Below, piece after piece: positions 31,483-40,071 of a stretch of DNA of 64,000 nt (its first letter is position 1; each line of letters begins with the position of its first letter). A program made the position numbers and the translations under genes. The notes under the pieces were generated by a model. It was not told where the DNA came from and did no database searches. It was given only the letters and a program-made list of their open reading frames with translations. Origin of the DNA: Citrobacter europaeus (lineage in GTDB: Bacteria > Pseudomonadota > Gammaproteobacteria > Enterobacterales > Enterobacteriaceae). The stretch covers positions 4,588,001 to 4,652,000 of the forward strand of contig CP083650.1 in assembly GCA_020099315.1 (NCBI GenBank), read 5' to 3'.

Positions 31483-32577
31483 TCATTCACATGCTATCGC
31501 ACTCACGCTCTCGCGCAGAATACGTAGCACGGTCTGTTCTCCACTTCGGTTTGGATTAATACGAATCGCATAATCACCCAGCAACGGATTCGCTTCGCGA
31601 AACGTCCCCGAAAGGCGATAGAACAGCGGAGGGATCTCATACTTCGACTCAGCTCCCACCGGGTATGGCAGCGCGCCTCTCTCTTGCGCCGCTTTCAGCA
31701 CGCGGGCGGCAATCGGCTGATGAAACTCCACGATCAGCACCTTCGACTGGGCATTGGCGATGACGGCCTTTTTCACCTCGGGTAGCGCTCCGCTATTAAG
31801 CATCGTCAGCAACCGTTCAGCAACGCCAGCCTGTACCGCATGCATCACCGGCGCGAAAACCAGACCACGAAGCACCTCCAGCGCCTGCGCCCCCTGAATC
31901 TGGCTGCCGCCGGAATAAAGCGTCGCGCGGATTTTCGCGATAGCTTCCGCCTTGCCGACCACCGCCCCGACGCCCTCCGGGCCGAAGAGTTTAAAGCACG
32001 AAAAAGTAGACAGCGTCGCCCCAAATTCACAGCCAATACCGTCAACTTTCATCACCGCGTAGTTGTCATCGGTTAACGTCGGTACGCCGCACCGCGCGAT
32101 TTCCGCCAGCACCTCGGCTAACACGTAACAATCCTGCGGTTGCTGACGCGTATGCTGCACCAGCGCGGCGTCAGGACGATGCTGCGTAATCGCCTGGGTG
32201 ATTGCCGGGAGGCAGTTAAAATCCGCCCTCACCAGGGTAATGCCCATCTGCTCGACGAGCACCTGGGTTGTAGGATACACAGGCGCATCGTGAACTAACA
32301 GTCGCTGGCCGGGTTTGAGCAGCGCAGCCAGCCCGGCGCGAATAGCCCCGGTGCCTGCGCCCTGAACCAACGCTGCGGCCTCAGCGTGAAACGCCTCGGC
32401 CAGCACCTTTTCCACGCGTTGCGTCACCCGAGGCTGATTCAGCCCCGGGGCCAGCCCTATATCACCACCGGCCAGAAAATCAGCGCCAGGAAAGTGACGG
32501 CAAAGCGTATCCACCAGCGCAAACTGCTTTTGCTGTGCCTGCGCAAGCGTCAGGCTTTGCAGAGGGAACGTCTTCAT
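31483..32577 (-). CDS. yhfS: YhfS, PLP-dependent aminotransferase/lyase-like protein
   Basis: This 364-aa fold-type I PLP protein has GAGTGAIRAGLAALL (phosphate-binding), LTDDNYAVMK (ring Asp) and the Schiff-base Lys in STFSCFKLFGPEGVG. It resembles Cys/Met metabolism-type lyases and selenocysteine-synthase-like proteins more than classical transaminases. The reaction is unknown. It is the last gene of the yhf operon, 13 bp after yhfT. Confidence 0.88.
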   Translation of the reverse strand: MKTFPLQSLTLAQAQQKQFALVDTLCRHFPGADFLAGGDIGLAPGLNQPRVTQRVEKVLAEAFHAEAAALVQGAGTGAIRAGLAALLKPGQRLLVHDAPVYPTTQVLVEQMGITLVRADFNCLPAITQAITQHRPDAALVQHTRQQPQDCYVLAEVLAEIARCGVPTLTDDNYAVMKVDGIGCEFGATLSTFSCFKLFGPEGVGAVVGKAEAIAKIRATLYSGGSQIQGAQALEVLRGLVFAPVMHAVQAGVAERLLTMLNSGALPEVKKAVIANAQSKVLIVEFHQPIAARVLKAAQERGALPYPVGAESKYEIPPLFYRLSGTFREANPLLGDYAIRINPNRSGEQTVLRILRESVSAIACE

Positions 32578-32590
32578 GTTTTACGCCTCC

Positions 32591-33901
32591 TCAAGCCGGA
32601 ACAAACAGACCAAACCAGTAGAGAATATTCAGCACAATACCGGTTATCATTACCGCTACGACCGGAGCCGCCATCTTCTGAACCGGACGCCCTATCGATT
32701 CGTTGAGGAAGTAAATCGCTACCGCAATTGAGAAACCGGTGTAGCCTGCCATCTTGATGGCGGCAAAAATCGAGCCTACCAGCAGCGCCATTTCCATCAG
32801 CATATTCATCGCATTACGAATATTGTCCGATGCGTTACGCACTGACGGATAACGCCCCAGCCATTTGCCAATAGAGCGCAGCAGTAACACTTCCGCTGAA
32901 ATCACGATAGCGCCAAGGATTGCCGCTATCCACGGGTTCGGCGCCAGGTAACCTACGGAGAACACGAAGGTAAAACCCGCTACCGCATACACGCCCGTCG
33001 CCAGCGCGGTTGTCGCAATCATCGGTACAAAACCCAGCCCGCGCATAAACTCCGCCAGGGCCGCCTGATTCACCAGCGTCTGCGACTGCTCCGGCGAAAT
33101 CCCAGCCGAATACGCTTTTTCCAGCGTAAAAATTGAAACCTCGCTGCCGGCGAAAATCTTCATACTGGCGACGGCGGCAATCAACGCGCCGACAATGGCG
33201 ATATACGGCAGGTTTTTAATAATCCGCGAGGTTCGTTCTTCAAAGACCGATAGCCCGCTGGCATCCATCTCGTCATCGCCGCGGTGGCGAATATCATGCG
33301 TAATGGCGATCGCCAGCAGCATCATCATCCCCACAAAAATCTCAATTGATTCCGGGTTCAGGTGTGGGAAGTAACGCACCACCACCACGCGGGTCATCAG
33401 TACCACCACCGCCGCGATAATGCTGTGCTTCCAGCCAAACTGATAGAAAATCGCCACCAGCGGGAAGAGTGCGAATGCGGAAACCACCGGAGAACTCAGT
33501 TCACCGAGGCTACCCAGTACATCAACCGGCAGCGCCGTGAGCAGATGGTTCACCGGCAGCAGGCAGGTCAGAATCAATACGCCCCAGATAGCGCCCAGAC
33601 CGAACGCCAGTAGGCTGTTCATCGCCAGCACGCCGAGAATATCCGTCGGCAGGAACAGCAGCCAGGCGTTGAGCAAGCCGGTTTTCAGGGTAAATGAGAT
33701 CCCCACCGACGCCACAAAGCCGATACTCAGACCAAACGCGATACTCCCCGCCTCACGGCGATTCATGTACCCCTCGATCAGCTGCGGCAGAATCGGGCGG
33801 ATACCGTCATGAAAGACGGCCGCCGAGCGATGTGCCAGAAGTGACGTCATGCCGGTCAGGCAGGCCACCACCACAATCTGAATATACAGATCCATAGTCA
33901 T
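32591..33901 (-). CDS. yhfT: YhfT, polytopic inner-membrane transporter-like protein
   Basis: This 436-aa protein has roughly ten to twelve hydrophobic segments, including LPVDVLGSLGELSSPVVSAF and a long loop near 205-220 (HDIRHRGDDEMDASGLS). It is a likely permease for the substrate of the yhf enzymes, by position only; no motif assigns a solute. yhfU lies 5 bp upstream. Confidence 0.87.
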   Translation of the reverse strand: MTMDLYIQIVVVACLTGMTSLLAHRSAAVFHDGIRPILPQLIEGYMNRREAGSIAFGLSIGFVASVGISFTLKTGLLNAWLLFLPTDILGVLAMNSLLAFGLGAIWGVLILTCLLPVNHLLTALPVDVLGSLGELSSPVVSAFALFPLVAIFYQFGWKHSIIAAVVVLMTRVVVVRYFPHLNPESIEIFVGMMMLLAIAITHDIRHRGDDEMDASGLSVFEERTSRIIKNLPYIAIVGALIAAVASMKIFAGSEVSIFTLEKAYSAGISPEQSQTLVNQAALAEFMRGLGFVPMIATTALATGVYAVAGFTFVFSVGYLAPNPWIAAILGAIVISAEVLLLRSIGKWLGRYPSVRNASDNIRNAMNMLMEMALLVGSIFAAIKMAGYTGFSIAVAIYFLNESIGRPVQKMAAPVVAVMITGIVLNILYWFGLFVPA

Positions 33902-33906
33902 GCCTT

Positions 33907-34260
33907 TTATTTCAAATGGTTAACCAGCATCGGAATCGCATGTTCAACATGTTCGACGGAGAGACCAAAAGCCACTTTCCCTTCCGCAACCATTTTTGCG
34001 ATATGTTCGTCTTTCGCCTTAATACCCGGCCTGGCGATAGTGCAGCTTTTGTTGTAGCCAATCACCGCGATGGCAATCGACAGCGCCGCGCCCGCGCCGG
34101 TGTTACAAGCGCCGATGTAGTAATCCAGCAGTCCGGATTTCACTTTCATCGCCGCTTCCATGTCGTTATGAATGGATACTTCAAAGCAACCCGGAGCTGC
34201 GGTTTCAATGGTCTTTTTAATCTGCTCACGCTGTAAGCCAGCAACGCCAATCTTTTTCAT
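33907..34260 (-). CDS. yhfU: YhfU, conserved small protein of the yhf operon
   Basis: This 117-aa protein starts MKKIGVAGLQREQIKKTIET. It has glycine-rich turns (YYIGACNTGAGAALSIAIAV) suggestive of a Rossmann-like nucleotide or sugar-phosphate binding fold, similar in style to EIIB or RpiB-like domains. No function is established. The ATG at 34260 is favoured over an upstream in-frame start, which would lie inside php. It is between php and yhfT. Confidence 0.85.
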   Translation of the reverse strand: MKKIGVAGLQREQIKKTIETAAPGCFEVSIHNDMEAAMKVKSGLLDYYIGACNTGAGAALSIAIAVIGYNKSCTIARPGIKAKDEHIAKMVAEGKVAFGLSVEHVEHAIPMLVNHLK

Positions 34261-34270
34261 GATTCTGTCC

Positions 34271-35149
34271 TTATTGGAAAAATTTTGAGGGGTTATCACG
34301 TAACATCGTGTCCACATCGGCCTGGCTGAATCCTGACTGGCGCAACTGTGGGATAAAAGTGGTTAACAGATAGTCGTAGCCATTGCCGCCATTGGCTTTT
34401 AAATGCGAGCGGCGGGTAATGTCCATGGAAAGCATCACGCGATCAAGCAGCCCGCGATTGCGCAGCGCATGGAGCATGCCAATGCGTTTCTCGTCCGGGT
34501 AATAGTTGTTTTTACCGATGGTATCGAACTGCACATACGCGCCGAGATCGATCATGCGTAAGATATTGTCGAGATTATCTTTCAGGTCGCAGTGACCAAC
34601 GGTTACGCGAGAAAGGTCAACGCCGTGCGCCTGCAGCAACACCAGCTGTTCCAGGCCCATGGTGCTAAACGAGGTGTGGGTGGAGATGGGACGTCCGGTT
34701 TCGATGTGCGCCCGCGCCGCGGCGATAAACACCTTCTCTTCAAGCGGCGTAATCACCCCTTCGCTGGAGCCAATTTCCGCAATAATTCCGGCCTTCAATT
34801 CAGTACCATCAATACCGATGACTATCTCATCGACCATCTCCTGCGCGAGCTGTTCCACGCTGCGAGCCGCGACATGTTCAGGGAAAAACGCATCCTGGTA
34901 ATAGCCAGTGCAGGCCATGACGTTGATACCGGTATCGCGCATCAGGTCGAGCATGAATTGTGGATTACGCCCCATATAGCGGTTGGTCATCTCAATAATA
35001 TTGCTGACGCCTGACGCCCGGAGATCCTTCATCTCCTGACAAATCAGATCGTACTGATCTAACCGGCAGTCGAGGTTATTTTTGAACCCAGAGAGATCGA
35101 TATGCAGATGTTCGTGGACCCAGGTATAGCCCGTCGGATCAAAGTTCAT
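34271..35149 (-). CDS. php: Phosphotriesterase-homology protein Php (YhfV)
   Basis: This 292-aa amidohydrolase-superfamily protein (MNFDPTGYTWVHEHLHIDLS) retains the binuclear metal ligands. They are HEH at residues 12-14, a Glu in IIAEIGSSEG in place of the carboxylated Lys of true phosphotriesterase, His in STHTSF, His in VGHCDL and Asp in LSMDITRRSH. E. coli PHP has no clear physiological substrate; related proteins are lactonases or esterases. ATGA overlap with yhfW indicates coupled translation. Confidence 0.92.
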   Translation of the reverse strand: MNFDPTGYTWVHEHLHIDLSGFKNNLDCRLDQYDLICQEMKDLRASGVSNIIEMTNRYMGRNPQFMLDLMRDTGINVMACTGYYQDAFFPEHVAARSVEQLAQEMVDEIVIGIDGTELKAGIIAEIGSSEGVITPLEEKVFIAAARAHIETGRPISTHTSFSTMGLEQLVLLQAHGVDLSRVTVGHCDLKDNLDNILRMIDLGAYVQFDTIGKNNYYPDEKRIGMLHALRNRGLLDRVMLSMDITRRSHLKANGGNGYDYLLTTFIPQLRQSGFSQADVDTMLRDNPSKFFQ

Positions 35150-36372
35150 AAGGTGTCTCCTGTAAGGCGCAATGCCGAGAGAAAAGAGCAGCCATTTTGT
35201 GGCGCCGCCGCGCCGAAAAATTCACACACCGTCGCGCCAACATCGGATAACGTCGCCCGGATGCCTAATTGCGCAGGCTCCAGCCCCTGTTGATACACCA
35301 GTACCGGCACAACTTCCCGGGTATGATGGCTGTGACCGATGGTCGGATCGTTGCCGTGATCGGCCATGACCACCAGACAGTCACTTGGATCCATAGCGGC
35401 CAAAAGGCGTGAAAGATTAAGATCGACAAGCTGCAACCGTTCGGCATACCGCGCTACGTCTTCAGCGTGCCCGGCAAGATCGGTTTCCTGAATGTTGGTA
35501 CAGATAAATACCGTCGGCTCAGCGTTAAATTCGTTAAGCGTGATATCCATGATCTGCTGGCTATCCACCAGGTTTTGCCAGCTGCGCCCGTGCGGATTGG
35601 CAACGATGTCCGCCACTTTACCGACCAGCACGGTAGGGATTCCGACGTCATGCAGTTTTTGCGGCACCTGTACCTGCTCATCTACGCCAAAACCCATATG
35701 CCTGACCTGGAAGCCATTTTCATAGGCGCCGGAACGTGGAGCGTTAATGCCGATAAAGCGTCCTTCTTTGGTCTCGGCTGCATCCAGAATGCGCTGGCTG
35801 TCTTTAAGCTGACCGCCAAACGCGATCACGCGCCCGACCTGAACCTGCTCACGCACCACACGGCCTATTTTTAGCACCTCATCAAATGGGATAACGGCAA
35901 GATTGGCGGTAATGTTGTAGACCTGACCTAAATCCGCTTCGAGGTTATCGCCCACTGCGACCGCATTGTTGACCCAAAGAAACGCCAGATCGCCGCCGCG
36001 GCGTTCCACCTGCCAGCCCGCGGCTTTCAGCGCTTGCTCAACGCCATTGATGACGTCGCTAAATGGCATCCGCAGCGGAGCCTGAGGTCGTGTGCCTAAA
36101 ATCTCCTGATGGCCCATAAAGGTATCTCCCCCTTCATGCTGCAGCTCTGCAACGCCCCAAACCGCCGATGCTGAAGGTTTCATCACGCCAGGCGTAAAGC
36201 CCAGAGCGTTAATCAGCCCCAACTTTTCCATGGTTGGCAACCGTAACTGCGGGAGTTCGCCCAGGATATGGCCGCAGGTATTCGCTCCCGCATCCTGCGG
36301 CCTGACCAGCGTGACGTCTTTCATTGCGCCAACACCAAAACTGTCGATCACCAACACGACGAATCGAGCCAT
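35146..36372 (-). CDS. yhfW: YhfW, phosphopentomutase-like metalloenzyme
   Basis: This 408-aa member of the DeoB/alkaline phosphatase superfamily has metal-binding motifs typical of mutases: VLVIDSFGVGAMKD at the N terminus, GGDTFMGHQEILGT (candidate phosphorylated Thr), ETDLAGHAEDV and ADHGNDPTIGHSHHTRE. It probably shifts a phosphate on a pentose-like substrate; the true substrate is not known. It starts one base inside the end of yhfX. Confidence 0.9.
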   Translation of the reverse strand: MARFVVLVIDSFGVGAMKDVTLVRPQDAGANTCGHILGELPQLRLPTMEKLGLINALGFTPGVMKPSASAVWGVAELQHEGGDTFMGHQEILGTRPQAPLRMPFSDVINGVEQALKAAGWQVERRGGDLAFLWVNNAVAVGDNLEADLGQVYNITANLAVIPFDEVLKIGRVVREQVQVGRVIAFGGQLKDSQRILDAAETKEGRFIGINAPRSGAYENGFQVRHMGFGVDEQVQVPQKLHDVGIPTVLVGKVADIVANPHGRSWQNLVDSQQIMDITLNEFNAEPTVFICTNIQETDLAGHAEDVARYAERLQLVDLNLSRLLAAMDPSDCLVVMADHGNDPTIGHSHHTREVVPVLVYQQGLEPAQLGIRATLSDVGATVCEFFGAAAPQNGCSFLSALRLTGDTL

Positions 36373-37535
36373 TAGTCCTCCAGAATATTGCCGAGACTGT
36401 CGTAACGCGCGACGATTTCAGCCGCGCCGCGCTGAATGCCCGACACCAGCACCACGTCGCTACGCGTCACGAAGATCTGGGTGCGAAAACAGAAGATCAC
36501 CGCGCTACTCACCGGAAATTCGCCGGCTACAGGCAGGTAGTAGTCAATGCTGCTGTCGTCGACGGGTTTAAGCTTTGCGGCTATTGGGGCGTCATTTTCC
36601 GGCGTAAAGACCAGCGCGTTTTGCGCGTGACCACGACGGTAATAGCCCCCGCCATAGCAATAACTGTCCCCACGAAACGTGTGTGAAACCTCGCTTAACC
36701 ACAGCATCGCAATGCGTTCCGGCTGGTCGCCTTTTTGGTTACAAGGAATGGTGCCGGTCAGCGCATGACCCGGCTCAGCATGGGTGACACCATATTCCGC
36801 CAACAGGGGAAGTGACGCGCAGCTACTGGCTGACGGCGCATTAAGTTGCTCAATGGCAATCCCGGCTTCCGCCAACTGACGTCGGGCGCTCACCAGCGTG
36901 TGCAGATTAGGCGTCGGCATCGTCTGCGCTGATTTTTCATCCCATAACAGGCAGGGGAAATGGGTTAACCCGCACAGACGCAGGCCCGGCAGGCTGCCGA
37001 TTTCATTGACCACATCCGTCAGATACTTCAGCGGAAATCCGCTTTCCTGCCCCGGATAGAGAAAATCATCCTTGTCATACACCTTCAGCATCACGTTCTG
37101 TTCACAGCCGGCCTTCACCGCCGCAGCCGAAACTTCGCGCGCTTTCTCCAGCGAGAACAATGTGATGACCTCAGTGCCTTGCGCCACTGCCTCATTGACC
37201 AGCCGCGACGGGATCTGCACCAGATGTCCCTGATGCGCAACCGGTAACCCGGCGCGGCGCATGACGCGGCTCTCCTTGTAATCGACAACCACGATGCCTT
37301 CATAGCCAAGCTGTAACAGCTTCTCTGCCAGCCACGGGTTACGTCCTACCTGTTTGGTCATCAGATATAGCGAGATGCCATGTTGCCTGGCGACATCCAG
37401 CAGGCGTTTGCCATTCTCCATGACCTGATCAACATCAATGACCCAACTGTCAGGCGCGATCTTCCCTTGCTGCCACAACGCGATAGCGGCCGAGATAAGT
37501 GCGGGGTTCTGGCGTTTCAATGCATCTATAAACAT
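36372..37535 (-). CDS. yhfX: YhfX, alanine racemase-like PLP protein
   Basis: This 387-aa fold-type III PLP protein resembles alanine racemase and D-threonine aldolase. The likely Schiff-base Lys is in LYLMTKQVGRNP near residue 64. A C-terminal beta domain ends the protein. Its reaction is unknown, probably racemisation or decarboxylation of an amino acid in the yhf pathway. It is the first gene of the yhfXW-php-UTS block, behind a 26-bp palindrome (37563-37588). Confidence 0.88.
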   Translation of the reverse strand: MFIDALKRQNPALISAAIALWQQGKIAPDSWVIDVDQVMENGKRLLDVARQHGISLYLMTKQVGRNPWLAEKLLQLGYEGIVVVDYKESRVMRRAGLPVAHQGHLVQIPSRLVNEAVAQGTEVITLFSLEKAREVSAAAVKAGCEQNVMLKVYDKDDFLYPGQESGFPLKYLTDVVNEIGSLPGLRLCGLTHFPCLLWDEKSAQTMPTPNLHTLVSARRQLAEAGIAIEQLNAPSASSCASLPLLAEYGVTHAEPGHALTGTIPCNQKGDQPERIAMLWLSEVSHTFRGDSYCYGGGYYRRGHAQNALVFTPENDAPIAAKLKPVDDSSIDYYLPVAGEFPVSSAVIFCFRTQIFVTRSDVVLVSGIQRGAAEIVARYDSLGNILED

Positions 37536-37562
37536 TTCTCTGCCTCGTTCTAATCCTTCAGT

Positions 37563-37588
37563 TAAATATTCATTTTTTTGAATATTTA
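37563..37588. promoter_or_regulatory. yhfX operator palindrome (TTCA-N6-TGAA)
   Basis: TAAATATTCA-TTTTTT-TGAATATTTA is a perfect inverted repeat with 10-bp arms and a 6-bp centre, 28 bp upstream of the yhfX start. A -35-like TTGCAC (complement 37591-37596) abuts it. It shares the TTCA-N6-TGAA core with two sites in front of yhfZ. Confidence 0.75.
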
Positions 37589-37617
37589 GGGTGCAATAAG
37601 CTCATTGCCCATTGATT

Positions 37618-37980
37618 TCAGACGCCTTCGTTCGCCGCCATCCACAATCCGTACAGGTTAGCCAACATATAGCCTTCTTCATTCGCGTGCGGCGTCACCG
37701 TGAACTCTTTCAGCAGCGCCTGATGTACCAATAAAATAGTTGGCCACAGATGAGATTGCGCCAACTCCTCCAACAGCTCACCATCCAGCGCTTCAATCAC
37801 TTCGCCCTGGCGACTGCGCATTAACGCGCTCGCCATATGGGTCATCGCCATGGTCCCTTGCTCGCTATAAACCGGTAAACACCACTCTTCATCCAGCCGC
37901 CTGACCACCTGCAGCATGCCGCTACAAATATCCTTGTCGATAACGCCCGCTTCACACAGCAGGTTAAGCCTGTTTTCCAT
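37618..37980 (-). CDS. yhfY: YhfY, PRD-like regulatory domain protein
   Basis: This 120-aa protein (MENRLNLLCEAGVIDKDICS) looks like a stand-alone PTS-regulation domain. Such domains respond to phosphorylation at conserved His; TMAMTHMASALMR contains a candidate His. The ATG at 37980 has AAGG 8 nt upstream and is preferred over an in-frame GTG at 37995. It lies 15 bp after yhfZ and may modulate it. The regulatory role is inferred. Confidence 0.83.
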   Translation of the reverse strand: MENRLNLLCEAGVIDKDICSGMLQVVRRLDEEWCLPVYSEQGTMAMTHMASALMRSRQGEVIEALDGELLEELAQSHLWPTILLVHQALLKEFTVTPHANEEGYMLANLYGLWMAANEGV

Positions 37981-37995
37981 ATCGTTCGCCTTCAC

Positions 37996-38901
37996 TTAAT
38001 AACTGGGTTCCTGTTCACCGTTCGCCACACGCTGTTGGTGGGCAAGCAGCGCCTCTTTATTGACGACCGCTCGTAGTAGCTGTTGCATCGGATAATCCTC
38101 CGCCCGGGTCAGCACTACCGCCTCCGTGGCCTGCAGAAATCGCGGATCGTTGGTGAGCGGCGTGGCTTCTAATCCCAGTACCGCCAACTCGGCCTCTGCA
38201 ACCACGTTCCAGATAACCGCATCCACATCCCCTCTCGCGATACGCTGCAAGCTTTCGTGATAAGGCATATCGATCAATTCAACGTCACGGTCGCCAAAAC
38301 AGGCCTCGGTCATGATTTTCTGATCCGCCGAACGGTTATCGAGCCCGACACGTTTTACATCTGCGGATTCGCCCTTGCGACAAATCAGCTGATGCTCGCC
38401 GACGTAGGTATGCGGTCCCAGCGCCAACGTAATGCGCAATCCATCCTGGGCAAGGTAACTTTCCGCCGCCAGGCGGGAAACTACCGCCATGTCATAGACG
38501 CCGTTCAGCAGGCATTCCACGCGAATATCAGCCCCACGCATGTGTGCGTAATAAAACGGGATCCCATCGAATTGAGCCTTAAGCCCACTCGCCAGTCCTT
38601 CATATAAACGGGTGTAGGGCAGCGGCATCGCGCAGACCACGTTATTAATATCCACATGCTTTAGCAGCGTACGGTTATCCATCTCCACCAGATAGCTACC
38701 GTTACGCCCGCGGCGCTCAATACGGATCGCCCCGGAGGATTCCAGCGTTTTCAACGCGGCCTGGGTTAACCCTACCGATGAGTGACACTCGGCAGCCAGT
38801 TCATCGATAGTTTTCAGTCTGTTACCGCACTTCTCACCGAGCAGGTAACGGGCCAGGGTTGTCAGCACAACCCCCTCTTTCTTGATAAATGTCCGACGCA
38901 T
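37996..38901 (-). CDS. yhfZ: YhfZ, winged-helix regulator of the yhf operon
   Basis: This 301-aa protein has a GntR-like winged helix at residues ~28-75 (IDELAAECHSSVGLTQAALK; IRIERRGRNGSYL) and a periplasmic-binding-like effector domain (~90-300). It is probably the local regulator: two TTCA-N6-TGAA palindromes lie immediately upstream of its start and one in front of yhfX. The effector is unknown. Confidence 0.87.
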   Translation of the reverse strand: MRRTFIKKEGVVLTTLARYLLGEKCGNRLKTIDELAAECHSSVGLTQAALKTLESSGAIRIERRGRNGSYLVEMDNRTLLKHVDINNVVCAMPLPYTRLYEGLASGLKAQFDGIPFYYAHMRGADIRVECLLNGVYDMAVVSRLAAESYLAQDGLRITLALGPHTYVGEHQLICRKGESADVKRVGLDNRSADQKIMTEACFGDRDVELIDMPYHESLQRIARGDVDAVIWNVVAEAELAVLGLEATPLTNDPRFLQATEAVVLTRAEDYPMQQLLRAVVNKEALLAHQQRVANGEQEPSY

Positions 38902-38909
38902 TTTATATT

Positions 38910-38923
38910 TTCAGTAAAGTGAA
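38910..38923. promoter_or_regulatory. yhfZ operator A (TTCA-GTAAAG-TGAA)
   Basis: The palindrome core lies 9 bp upstream of the yhfZ start codon with imperfect AT-rich flanks. Its centre is 24 bp from that of operator B. Binding here would block transcription or ribosome access, consistent with autoregulation. Confidence 0.65.
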
Positions 38924-38926
38924 TAT

Positions 38927-38954
38927 TTATATCTTCATTAAAGTGAAGATATAA
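38927..38954. promoter_or_regulatory. yhfZ operator B, 28-bp palindrome
   Basis: TTATATCTTCA / TGAAGATATAA are perfect 11-bp arms around TTAAAG. It has the same core and spacer length as operator A and the yhfX site; the spacers of A and B share TAAAG. Confidence 0.75.
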
Positions 38955-39020
38955 CGCAATGAGGAAATGTGCAAACGGCGAGGCGCCTCACATTTTTTGA
39001 GATTTACCAACGAACAGGCG

Positions 39021-39046
39021 AAAAAAAACCGGGCGTAACCCGGTTT
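39021..39046 (-). terminator. Terminator of the aroK-trpS operon
   Basis: AAACCGGG / CCCGGTTT (39026-39033 with 39039-39046) with a 5-nt loop precedes, on the minus strand, a T-run. It is 20 bp after the trpS stop. Confidence 0.88.
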
Positions 39047-39066
39047 CTTCAACAACGCAGAGCGCA

Positions 39067-40071
39067 TTACGGCTTGGCCACAAAACCAATCGCTTCGTAA
39101 ACGGCTTTCAGCGTAACAGACGCGCGGGCGCTGGCTTTCTCCGCACCGTCTTTCATCACTTTCTGCAGGAAAGCTTCATCGTTACGGAAACGGTGATACC
39201 GCGCCTGAAGCTCGGTCAGCATGCCGGAAACGGCTTCTGCGACTTCACCTTTCAGATGACCATACATTTTGCCTTCGAAGTGCTGTTCCAGCTCCGGAAT
39301 GCTCTGGCCAGTGACGGCAGAGAGGATATCCAGCAGGTTGGAAACACCTGCTTTGTTCTGCACGTCGTAGCGAACAACCGGCGGCTCTTCGGAGTCGGTC
39401 ATCGCTCGTTTGATTTTCTTAACCACGGATTTCGGATCTTCCAGCAGGCCGATCACGTTGTTGCGGTTGTCATCCGACTTGGACATTTTCTTCGTCGGCT
39501 CCAGTAGCGACATCACGCGCGCACCGGATTTAGGAATGAACGGCTCAGGCACTTTGAAGATGTCGCCATACAGGGCGTTAAAGCGCTGGGCAATATCGCG
39601 GCTCAGTTCCAGATGCTGTTTCTGATCTTCGCCAACCGGTACCTGGTTGGTCTGATACAGCAGGATGTCTGCCGCCATCAGCACCGGATAATCAAACAGA
39701 CCGGCGTTGATGTTCTCCGCATAGCGCGCGGATTTGTCTTTGAACTGGGTCATACGGCTCAGTTCGCCGAAGTAGGTGTAGCAGTTCAGCGCCCAACCTA
39801 GCTGGGCATGTTCCGGTACGTGAGACTGCACGAAAATGGTGCTTTTTTCAGGATCGATTCCGCATGCCAGATACAACGCCAGCGTATCCAGCGTTGCTTT
39901 ACGCAGTTGCTGAGCATCCTGACGAACGGTGATGGCATGTTGGTCTACGATGCAGTAGATGCAATGGTAGTCATCCTGCATGCTCACCCACTGACGCAGC
40001 GCACCCATATAGTTGCCAATGGTCAATTCACCTGAGGGCTGTGCGCCACTAAAAACGATGGGCTTAGTCAT
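39067..40071 (-). CDS. trpS: Tryptophanyl-tRNA synthetase
   Basis: TrpRS charges tRNA-Trp. The protein is 334 aa, a class-I synthetase. The HIGH-like motif is in SGAQPSGELTIGNYMGA (residues 8-24) and the KMSKS motif is in EPTKKMSKSDDN. It is the last gene of the dam operon, overlapping gph by 8 bp. Confidence 0.98.
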   Translation of the reverse strand: MTKPIVFSGAQPSGELTIGNYMGALRQWVSMQDDYHCIYCIVDQHAITVRQDAQQLRKATLDTLALYLACGIDPEKSTIFVQSHVPEHAQLGWALNCYTYFGELSRMTQFKDKSARYAENINAGLFDYPVLMAADILLYQTNQVPVGEDQKQHLELSRDIAQRFNALYGDIFKVPEPFIPKSGARVMSLLEPTKKMSKSDDNRNNVIGLLEDPKSVVKKIKRAMTDSEEPPVVRYDVQNKAGVSNLLDILSAVTGQSIPELEQHFEGKMYGHLKGEVAEAVSGMLTELQARYHRFRNDEAFLQKVMKDGAEKASARASVTLKAVYEAIGFVAKP

